From positions 1 to 19,641 of the forward strand of contig SVNB01000019.1 in NCBI GenBank assembly GCA_015067125.1: a stretch of DNA of 19,641 nt, read 5' to 3'. Below the pieces are notes generated by a model. The model was not told the origin of the DNA. It did not search any database and saw only the letters and a program-made list of their open reading frames with translations. This DNA comes from Oscillospiraceae bacterium. Lineage in GTDB: Bacteria > Bacillota > Clostridia > Oscillospirales > Ruminococcaceae. The position numbers and the translations under genes are program-made. Of the stretch, positions 1 through 7,100 are shown piece after piece. Positions within the stretch are counted from its first letter, which is position 1, and every line of letters starts with the position of its first letter.

Positions 1-1
1 A

Positions 2-322
2 ACGGCAATAAAGAAACTTTTTGCGGCCTTTGGCCAAAAATTTGCGGAAGTAAATATTATAATGGATGTTTATACCGAACTTGCCGTAAAGATGTCGAAA
101 TATAAAAATCCCATTAAAGAAGTGGGTGCAAAGGCAACTTTCGGCACCTTTGAGCACGGAATTTTTGAAAACGAAAAAATTACGTTTATAGGCGAGCTTT
201 GTATGACGCCGAAAGATAAAATCGAAGAACTTTCCGGCTTTGAAAAAGCGTTTTTTAAAAAGATGTTTGCCGGAAGCTTTGCCAAAAAGCTGTATAAAAT
301 ATTTACTTACAGAATAAAATAG
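2..322 (+). CDS. C-terminal part of a probable class I SAM-dependent methyltransferase (PPM1/TcmP-like), 5' end outside window
   Basis: The reading frame is open from base 2 to the TAG at 320-322, so the visible 106 residues are only the C-terminal end of a longer protein; the ATG at 62 is internal. The stretch after it has a beta-strand pattern ending in IIMDVYTEL, then a conserved-looking K-x2-GAKATFGT segment and a basic tail KKLYKIFTYRIK. This order resembles the end of TcmP/leucine-carboxyl-methyltransferase family proteins of clostridia (strand with Asp, then 'k.tGA...wG', then a tail ending in 'Y.I..YRI'). The SAM-binding motif would lie upstream, out of view, so the family call is tentative. 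The gene runs into a terminator shared with the convergent comF. Confidence 0.5.
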   Translation, partial: TAIKKLFAAFGQKFAEVNIIMDVYTELAVKMSKYKNPIKEVGAKATFGTFEHGIFENEKITFIGELCMTPKDKIEELSGFEKAFFKKMFAGSFAKKLYKIFTYRIK

Positions 323-327
323 CAAAC

Positions 328-360
328 AAAAGCCCTGCGGTGCACTGCCGCAGGGCTTTT
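328..360. terminator. Bidirectional rho-independent terminator
   Basis: Perfect 13-bp inverted repeat AAAAGCCCTGCGG / CCGCAGGGCTTTT with a 7-nt loop, with A and T runs at either side. It sits between two convergent genes and can end both transcripts. Confidence 0.9.
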
Positions 361-371
361 GTATTTATAAA

Positions 372-998
372 TTATCTTGTTTTGAATATTGCGAGCACGC
401 AGACCTTTGCCGCGCCTTTTGCATAAAGAGCTTTTGAGCATTCCATAACAGTGGAACCGGTGGTATAGATATCATCTATCAGCAGAACGGTTTTGCCGCA
501 AACAGAATTTTCCGCTTCAAATGCTCCGATAAGATTTTTGCGCCTTTCGTCGCCGGAAAGTTTATGCTGCTTTTCCGTTTGACGTATCTTTTTGAGCACG
601 GCAGGACTGAACAAAATATCTTTTTCCAGACAAAATTCTTTTGCGAGCACCGAAAACCGTGTTTCTTTTTTGGAAAAAGAGGGAACACACACCGCAAAAT
701 CAAATTTTTCGTCACCGAATTTATTGTATGCCTCACAAAGCCAGGAGCAAAGTGTATCTTTACAAAAATCGGAATCTTTACCGAATTTATACCGCAGCAT
801 AACTTCTCTTGCGGGACCGTCGTAATAATACCCAAAAGCGGCATTTTCGTATTTTTCGGTTATCGGAAAAATTTTTGAGCCGCATTCTTTGCAAAGGCAG
901 CAGCCCCTGAAATATTTTTCGCAGGAAACGCATCTGTAAGTAAAATACGAACCCAGATACCTGCGCAGAAGCAGAAGTGATTTTTTGATGTTCATCAT
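372..998 (-). CDS. comF: ComF family amidophosphoribosyltransferase-like protein
   Basis: The 208-residue product has an N-terminal zinc-ribbon-like set of cysteines (C23/C26 and C36/C39) followed by a type I phosphoribosyltransferase domain with the PRPP loop VLLIDDIYTTGST at about 171-183. RQTEKQHKLSGDERRKNLIGAF is the typical ComF central block. In competent bacteria ComF is a cytosolic protein needed for uptake or processing of transforming single-stranded DNA; many non-competent Firmicutes also carry it, so competence is not implied here. The ATG at 998 overlaps the TGA of the upstream XRE gene by 4 bp (ATGA), so the two are a translationally coupled operon. Length is slightly below the usual 220-240 residues. 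The family call is firm, the cellular role is inferred. Confidence 0.88.
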   Translation of the reverse strand: MMNIKKSLLLLRRYLGSYFTYRCVSCEKYFRGCCLCKECGSKIFPITEKYENAAFGYYYDGPAREVMLRYKFGKDSDFCKDTLCSWLCEAYNKFGDEKFDFAVCVPSFSKKETRFSVLAKEFCLEKDILFSPAVLKKIRQTEKQHKLSGDERRKNLIGAFEAENSVCGKTVLLIDDIYTTGSTVMECSKALYAKGAAKVCVLAIFKTR

Positions 999-1204
999 TT
1001 TATCTCCGCGGATTCCGATATGCCAAGGATATAATCCACAGAAACTTTGTAAAGTTTTGAAAGAGCTATAAGAATTTCGCTTGGTACGTCAAGAAAGCCG
1101 CTTTCGTATCTGGAATACGTGGATTGGCTTATATTAAGAATTTCTGCCAGTTGATTTTGGTTTAAATCGTGATCTTCTCTTAAATCTCGAATTCTTTTAT
1201 ACAT
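995..1204 (-). CDS. XRE-family helix-turn-helix transcriptional regulator
   Basis: This is a 69-residue single-domain Cro/C1-type DNA-binding protein. The sequence LREDHDLNQNQLAEILNIS-QSTYSRYESG gives the HTH (recognition helix around QSTYSRYE) and LSKLYKVSVDYILGIS the closing helices typical of the family. Upstream GTG (1213) and ATG (1210) codons are in frame; the ATG at 1204 is preferred because MYKRIRDLRED is the canonical start and a GGTG Shine-Dalgarno lies six bases upstream of it. It overlaps comF by 4 bp. Two identical-pattern 19-bp palindromes just upstream suggest that it represses its own operon. Target genes other than comF cannot be deduced from this window. Confidence 0.9.
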   Translation of the reverse strand: MYKRIRDLREDHDLNQNQLAEILNISQSTYSRYESGFLDVPSEILIALSKLYKVSVDYILGISESAEIK

Positions 1205-1223
1205 AATCATCACCGATGATTAT
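1203..1223 (-). promoter_or_regulatory. Perfect 9-bp inverted repeat over the XRE start region
   Basis: Arms ATAATCATC and GATGATTAT are separated by 3 nt. In the leftward mRNA the loop and 3' arm contain the GGTG Shine-Dalgarno and the first two bases of the chosen AUG, so a hairpin could hide the start. As DNA it could equally be an operator. Confidence 0.55.
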
Positions 1224-1229
1224 CATATA

Positions 1230-1248
1230 TTATGCAATAAGTGCATAA
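1230..1248. promoter_or_regulatory. Operator-like palindrome 1 upstream of the XRE gene
   Basis: TTATGCAATAAGTGCATAA is a 7-bp inverted repeat with a 5-bp centre. It matches the pattern TTATGCAnTAAnTGCATAA shared with the second site 25 bp away, and lies where the leftward promoter should be. Likely autoregulatory site (inference). Confidence 0.65.
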
Positions 1249-1254
1249 TCGGTT

Positions 1255-1273
1255 TTATGCATTAATTGCATAA
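1255..1273. promoter_or_regulatory. Operator-like palindrome 2 upstream of the XRE gene
   Basis: TTATGCATTAATTGCATAA is the second copy of the 19-bp palindrome, with identical 7-bp arms. Centre-to-centre distance to the first is 25 bp, about two and a half helical turns. Confidence 0.65.
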
Positions 1274-1284
1274 CAGGCGTAGAA

Positions 1285-1317
1285 AAAAAGGCCTTTGATT
1301 TGTTCAAAGGCCTTTTT
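1285..1317 (-). terminator. Rho-independent terminator of the amidase operon
   Basis: A 14-bp stem (GGCCTTTGA/TCAAAGGCC core flanked by A and T runs) with a 5-nt loop lies two bases past the amidase stop and ends in a T-run on the leftward strand. Confidence 0.88.
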
Positions 1318-1318
1318 A

Positions 1319-3676
1319 TTAATTATCCAGAATTTCCAGAACGGCTTTTGTAACGGCAATGGCTGTTTTTTGAATATCCGCAGGGTTTATAAGACTTTCA
1401 AGCTCCTTAGGGTTGGAAACAAAACCAACTTCCAGCATAACCGCAGGGCACATGGTAAGGCGGGTTACGGAATAATATCCCTGTTCGGCACCTTCGTTAT
1501 CACGGCCGGTGGAAGCGCTTATGTAATCGCAAAGCTTTTTGGAAAATTCTGCGCTGTGCTCATAATGATAATATACATAGGTTCCGCACCAGAGGTTCGC
1601 TGCGGAATTTTCTGCCACAGAGTTTGCGTGGCAGCAGATATAAACGTCGGAATAGGCATATCTTGCAGGGTCGGTACGTTCATAGGTATCCAGCTTTTCT
1701 TCTGTTGTGGTTATGAGCACGATGTTTGCGCCAAGGTTTTCCAAAGATTCCGCTATGAGCATGGCGTTGGCAAGGTTTATTTCCGCTTCGTTTACTCCTT
1801 CTTCGCCGGCAACGCTTAAAGCGCCCGGGTCCGGTCCGCCATGACCTGCGCAGACTGCTGCGGTTATGCCTTCAAGCGGCTTTGCGGGGTTAGCGGAAAG
1901 GGTGGGCACGGCTTTGAGCACCACAGAAAAAGTTCCGTTTTCAGCATCGGTGAACACGTCCCAGCCCCAAAGCGGATTTTTGGAAAAGAAGTTGACAGTA
2001 ACCGTTCCGTCACCGTTATCAATGGGGTTTATGCGGTACATCAGTTCGGAAGAAATATCCGTGGAAGAAAAATCGCTCCATTCTGTGTTGGAAAGGGTTA
2101 TGGAAAATATTTTTCCGTTTATCTTTCCCACAAAATAGGGAAGATTTGTGCAGTGCATTATAAATTTTTCGTAATTTTCTCCGATTTCGCGCTCCGTATG
2201 CAGAACGCTGTTTGTAATATCGGAAGACCCGGTAACTATATCAAAATGAGAAGCCTTGCCGTAACCGCCGCTTGCAAGGGCGTACCAGCCGTTTTCGGTA
2301 ATTTCCGTAACGTAATCCACACAGCCGGTGCGCAGGGTGGTAAGGTAATCTCCGTTTTCGGCAGAAGCTTTTTCCGCGCCGGCAAGTTCGCAGTTTGCCC
2401 GAACGGCAATTTCGGCATTTTCGCCGATAAAATAGATGTTTTTGGCACTTTCATAGCTTGTGTTTTTGCCGCCGTATGAAAGGTAATATGTCACTTTGCC
2501 AAGGTCGGTAACTTCTCCGGCAGGGTAATTGCCCGCAAGGTTTATTTTGGCGGTGAATCTGGCCGGAACGCCTTTATCCGCGTACGCGACCTGTTTAAGG
2601 TTTACGGTTTTTTCGCCGATTTTTGCGCTGACTTTTCCGCCGGAAGGACCGATGCAGGAAAGAGTAACTTCCGTTTCTTCGCTTTTTATGGGAACAGAAG
2701 CGGAAGGATAGACGGAAGTAAGCTTGCTGGTGGTTCCCGCTCCGCCGCCGGAACCGCTGCGTTTAAGCGTTACGGAAAGGCTTTTTCCGCCCTGGGTAAA
2801 AGTATAGGTTTTTCCTTTTTTGGGTACTTCTACCGTGGCGGCAAAAAGTCCGGAAGTGCTGATGCGTTCCAGCTCATCGCCGTTCATATAAAGAGGTTTT
2901 TCCGGATCGGAAGTGCCGAAAATTGTGTATTTTTCCGTAGCGACAGAAAGAGTTTTTGTTGTGGGACGGGTTATTTCAAATTTTTGCGAAATGGAAAAAT
3001 CCGCGTAATCTTCAAGAATACTGCTGTTAAAACCGGCGGTAAGGTAAGAAGCGCTGCCAAAGGCATTGGCTTTTAATGCGGAATAATCCGAAACGCAAAA
3101 ACCGGTTCCGGAATTTTTATTGAAAAGATACTGGTTGTTCAGTTCAAAGGCGTCGCCAAAAAAATCTCCGCTTGCAACGGGAACAAGCACTCTGGAAAGA
3201 TCGTTTATAGTAAAAATTTCCCTGCCGGAAAAAGCCGCAAGAACCTCTTCAAGATATTCCTCGTAACCGTATTCCGAATGGCACGAAAGGGGAATTTCCG
3301 CAAAGATAGCATCGTAATTTCCGCTTTCATAAATGCTTTCGGCTTCAGAAAAATTGCCGCCGAAGGGAAGAATAAACGCGGATTTTGCACCCTCCGGAAT
3401 ATTACCGGAAAGTTCGCCTTCGGCCGCTATGTAAAATTCAAATCCGGCCGGTACGGCAGAAGAAAGCTTTTTGTAAAAATCAAAATCATCTTCGCCGCGC
3501 AGGTCAATAAGCACGCCGCCAAAACCGTTTTCCACCGCATACGAGATAACTTCTTCCGAAGAAGAAGCCTCGTTTGGAGAAACGGAAAAAAGCCGCAATG
3601 GTTCCGCCGCAAAAGCGGAAACAGAAAGCGCCGCCGCAAGCAAAGCGGCAAAAGCAAAAGAAATCAGCTTTTTCAA
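1319..3676 (-). CDS. Secreted N-acetylmuramoyl-L-alanine amidase (Amidase_3) with a large N-terminal region
   Basis: This 785-residue exported zinc amidase cleaves the bond between N-acetylmuramic acid and the stem peptide of peptidoglycan. Residues 1-23 form a signal peptide ending SVSAFA. The C-terminal Amidase_3 domain (about 603-785) shows all expected residues: H612 in AGHGGPDPGA, E630 in NEAEINLA, H683 in CCHAN and catalytic E749 in LEVGFVSN. The first 300 residues contain GFGGVLIDLRGE, reminiscent of a TIM-barrel glycoside-hydrolase-like fold, then a Gly/Ser linker (about 305-318) and beta-rich Ig-like segments (about 320-600). The start is TTG at 3676 with GGAGGAG eight bases upstream, overlapping the preceding small gene by 4 bp. 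The enzymatic call is strong; the role of the N-terminal half is inferred. Confidence 0.9.
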   Translation of the reverse strand: MKKLISFAFAALLAAALSVSAFAAEPLRLFSVSPNEASSSEEVISYAVENGFGGVLIDLRGEDDFDFYKKLSSAVPAGFEFYIAAEGELSGNIPEGAKSAFILPFGGNFSEAESIYESGNYDAIFAEIPLSCHSEYGYEEYLEEVLAAFSGREIFTINDLSRVLVPVASGDFFGDAFELNNQYLFNKNSGTGFCVSDYSALKANAFGSASYLTAGFNSSILEDYADFSISQKFEITRPTTKTLSVATEKYTIFGTSDPEKPLYMNGDELERISTSGLFAATVEVPKKGKTYTFTQGGKSLSVTLKRSGSGGGAGTTSKLTSVYPSASVPIKSEETEVTLSCIGPSGGKVSAKIGEKTVNLKQVAYADKGVPARFTAKINLAGNYPAGEVTDLGKVTYYLSYGGKNTSYESAKNIYFIGENAEIAVRANCELAGAEKASAENGDYLTTLRTGCVDYVTEITENGWYALASGGYGKASHFDIVTGSSDITNSVLHTEREIGENYEKFIMHCTNLPYFVGKINGKIFSITLSNTEWSDFSSTDISSELMYRINPIDNGDGTVTVNFFSKNPLWGWDVFTDAENGTFSVVLKAVPTLSANPAKPLEGITAAVCAGHGGPDPGALSVAGEEGVNEAEINLANAMLIAESLENLGANIVLITTTEEKLDTYERTDPARYAYSDVYICCHANSVAENSAANLWCGTYVYYHYEHSAEFSKKLCDYISASTGRDNEGAEQGYYSVTRLTMCPAVMLEVGFVSNPKELESLINPADIQKTAIAVTKAVLEILDN

Positions 3677-3894
3677 ATTTTAAACTCCTCCGGGTCAAAA
3701 GTGGGAAGTTCCGGTGCTTTGGGGCGCGGAACACGTTTAAGCGGATCGTAATCGAATTTCCTGCAGTAAAAGCCTTTTTCCACAATGCCTTTTTTCTTGC
3801 AGAGCACGTTTTTGCCGTCGGCGGAAATATAACCGTTGGCGCAGTATTCGCAGCGGGGTTCTATTTCCGTATCAAAAAATTTTTTATCGAACAT
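3673..3894 (-). CDS. Small conserved-looking four-cysteine protein of unknown function
   Basis: The 73-residue product has CEYC near residue 15, then a single Cys (VLCKKKG) and another (FYCRKFDYDPLKRVPRP), a spacing that suggests one metal site. The tail is proline-rich and acidic (PELPTFDPEEFKI). No signal peptide or membrane segment is seen, so it is probably cytosolic. Proteins of this pattern are, to my recollection, common unnamed genes in clostridia; no function is known to me. The ATG at 3894 follows GGAGG closely. Its TGA overlaps the TTG of the amidase (TTGA), so the two are translationally coupled, which hints at a link to envelope biology. Confidence 0.75.
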   Translation of the reverse strand: MFDKKFFDTEIEPRCEYCANGYISADGKNVLCKKKGIVEKGFYCRKFDYDPLKRVPRPKAPELPTFDPEEFKI

Positions 3895-3929
3895 AAACGG
3901 TACCTCCGTTTTTTAAATTTCGTAAAACT

Positions 3930-3958
3930 ATTTTATCACAGTTTTTTATCTTTGACTA
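3930..3958 (-). promoter_or_regulatory. Probable promoter of the small protein-amidase operon
   Basis: On the leftward strand an extended -10 (TGATAAAAT, 3930-3938) is preceded at 17 bp by a weak -35 (TAGTCA, 3953-3958). The position, about 36 bp upstream of the first ATG, is right. Confidence 0.5.
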
Positions 3959-4032
3959 TGGCAAAATGCGGTTATTTTATGCTTTATCCGATTAAAAACG
4001 CGTTTTTTTGCATTTCAATTATGTACTAAGGA

Positions 4033-4061
4033 TTGTAAAAACGATTTTTGCGCTATATAAT
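4033..4061 (+). promoter_or_regulatory. Sigma-A type promoter of the dockerin protein gene
   Basis: TTGTAA (4033-4038), 17-bp spacer, TATAAT (4056-4061). Predicted transcription start near 4068, leaving a roughly 39-nt leader before the ATG at 4107. This rules out the earlier in-frame ATG at 4008. Confidence 0.8.
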
Positions 4062-4106
4062 AATACTGAATTATTATGCCGTATATGCGATTGCGGAGGG
4101 AAAGCA

Positions 4107-7100
4107 ATGAAAAATTTTTGGAACAGAACAATAAGCCTTGCTTTGGCGGTGATTATGGCCTTTGGCGCCGCCCCGGCGGCTTTTGCCATAGAAATTGAAG
4201 AAATTGCACAAGAGCCTGTTTTGGAAGAGCAGGAAGAGGAAATTCCGGCAGAAGAACCGGAACAAAACTTTGAAGGCGTAAGCCTTGAATACGAAAACGA
4301 GGCGCTTTTATCCGCGGGGGAAGAAGAACCTGTTTTGAACTCTGCACCATCTTCTTTCTCCACCGCCTCCGATGCCGCCCTCTACCTTCGTTCGCAGATG
4401 ATTGCAAGGGAACCTTCTGTAACCCTTCGCCTCTACGGAGATACGGCTTCTTCCGAAGTTTCCGCAATCCTTAATAAAGCCTGGGAACACACCGGCGTTC
4501 CGAACGAAGGCGACTATATCCGCCACAACCAGATCGGCTACGATTCTTCCGTTGTCACCGGTGAGGACGAAAACGGCGCTTATGCAGATATAACCTATAA
4601 TTTCAACTGGCTTACCACTGCGGAGCAGGAAGCGGAAGTTGATGCCGAGGTGGATTCCGTTCTGGCGGAGCTTGACCTTTGGAACAAAACCGATTACGAA
4701 AAAATCAAAGGCGCATACGATTGGATTACCGAAAACGTCCAGTATGACTTTAACAACGAAGATAACGACGAATACCAGCTTTGCCATTCCACCTATGCTG
4801 CAATTATTCTTAAAGACGCGGTATGCCAGGGTTACGCAACTCTTCTTTACCGCTTTATGCTCGAACTTGGAATAGATTGCCGATATGTAAGCGGTATGGC
4901 AGGATACGTTGAGGTTGAAAGACACGCATGGAATATAGTTTGCCTTGAAGGAAAATATTACAACATGGATTCCACCTGGGACCGTGACCTTATGGGCCAT
5001 TACAGAATGTTCCTTTGTACCGAATCGAACTTCACCGAACACCACCCGGATTCCGAATATCTTTCCGCCGAATGGAAAGCAAAATATCCGATGGCTGTTG
5101 TACCCTATGTTTTCAACGTAACCGCTTCCGGCAAACTTTCCAACGGAATGGAATGGGTGCTCGACGGCGATACCGGAACCCTTACCGTTGCGGGAACAGG
5201 AGTGATTCCAAGTTACCGCTATAGCCGCGCGCCCTGGTATGATTACCGCGAAAGTGTTCAGAGCATAGTTATTTCCGAAGGAATCACCGAAGTCGGCGAG
5301 CGGGCGTTTTATTGGTGCACAAACTGCACTTCGCTTACTCTGCCGCAAAGCCTTACCGCGATTCGCGAATACGGTTTTAATAACCTGCGTGCGCTGGAAT
5401 ACGTAACTCTTCCGGCAAATCTTAAAACCATAGAATTCTGCGCTTTTTCGGAATGTGTTGCTCTTAAAGAAATCGTAATTCCGGATAGCGTTACCACCTG
5501 CGGTTCAAGCGCTTTTTCCAACTGCTACGGACTTGCTAAAGCGGTGATAGGAAAAGGCCTTACCAGCATTCCAAACAGTATGTTCTTCGGCGACAAAAAC
5601 CTTAGAGAGGTGACTTTGCCGGCGGGAGTTACCTATATCGGAGATACGGCTTTTTCTGACTGCGGATTATTTAAATTTACAATTCCGAAAAGCCTTACCG
5701 GTCTTGGCTCTTCTGTTTTCAGCGGATGCCGCGGTCTTTATAAATTTACTGTTGAATCGGGAAATCAGTATTATAAAGCTGTTGACGGAGTTCTTTTTAC
5801 AAAAGACGGAAAAACCCTTGTTGCATATACCATGGGAGATATCACTTCCTATTACTATGTTCCGGAAGGAACGGAAGTTATTGCAAGAAGCGCTTTTAAC
5901 GATTCCTACCGTCTTGAACACGTTTATTTTCCGGATAGCCTTAAAATAATCGAGCCTTATGCTTTTGCGTATTGCGAATCGCTTTGGTCCGTAACTTTTA
6001 CTCCGAATATCACAAGAATAGGAGATTCGGCTTTCCGTTCATGCGTGAATCTTTACAGTGCAATGTTTAAAAACCCGGACGTTATTCTCGAATCATCTGT
6101 TTTTGCAAACTGCGATACCATGGAGGACATCACTCTTCCGGCGAATCTCAAGGAAATTCCGAACGGTCTTTTCTATGGAAGCGCAAGGCTTAATGAAGTA
6201 ACGATTCCGAAAACCGTTACAAAAATCGGTTCTTCCGCTTTCCTCGATTGCGATTCGCTCAAGACTATCACAATTCCGGGAAACGTAAAAACAATTGAAC
6301 AGCAGGCTTTCGATTATTGCGATAAGCTCGAAACCGTTATTATGGAGGAAGGCGTTCTGAGCATCGGCTGGCTTGCTTTCAGCAGAAGCCCGAAGCTGAA
6401 AAAAGTTGTGATTCCTTCTTCCGTCATAACCATTGAAAACAAAAGTTCAACAGACTGGACTTTTATCGAATGTCCGAACGTTGTTCTTCACGTAACCTGC
6501 GGTACAGTCGGTTGGAATTACGCAAGAAGCAAAGGCCTTGCCCACAGCGATACCCATAATTATGCAAACAGCAGAGTTGTTGCGCCAACCTGCACCGCAC
6601 AGGGATACACAGTTTATTCCTGCGTATGCGGAGCTTCTTACAGAAGCAATTATACAAACGCCCTTGGCCACAGTTACGGCACAACCGTTGTGCCGCCAAC
6701 CTGTACGGAACAGGGCTATACAACATATAAATGCATAAGGTGCGGTTATAGCTATAACGGAAACTATGTTCCGGCAACCGGCCACAGCCTTGACGAATGG
6801 ATCGAAGTGAAAGCACCCACTTGCGATACGGAGGGACAGGATAAGGCTGTTTGCGGAACCTGCGGAGAAACCTTTTACAGAGATACCCGAATTTCCGGCA
6901 ACGAAAACAAAATTCTTGTTTCCAACCCTCTTCCGAAAAATTATTTTGCCGGAAAGAAAATCGTAACCCTCGGCGACAGCATAACATGCGGTGTCGGTCT
7001 GTCTGATTCTGCTAACGAGTATTACGGAAAACTTGTTGCGGATGCTCTTGGAATGACTGCCGTAAACAAAGGCGTAAGCGGTTCCGGGTATTGCTCCGGA

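Noticed and set aside
4008..4106. N-terminal extension of the dockerin protein to an ATG at 4008
   Set aside because: The promoter (4033-4061) lies downstream of that ATG, and the ribosome site and signal peptide belong to the ATG at 4107.
4308..5348. 346-codon minus-strand open frame under the dockerin gene
   Set aside because: It is opposite the transglutaminase-like domain, whose catalytic residues and repeats are clearly in the plus frame. No ribosome site or recognisable motif.
5300..6480. Degenerate repeats in the BspA region as a DNA repeat array
   Set aside because: The periodicity is at protein level (about 23 residues, 'AF..C' pattern) with diverged DNA, so it is part of the coding sequence and not a CRISPR or tandem satellite.
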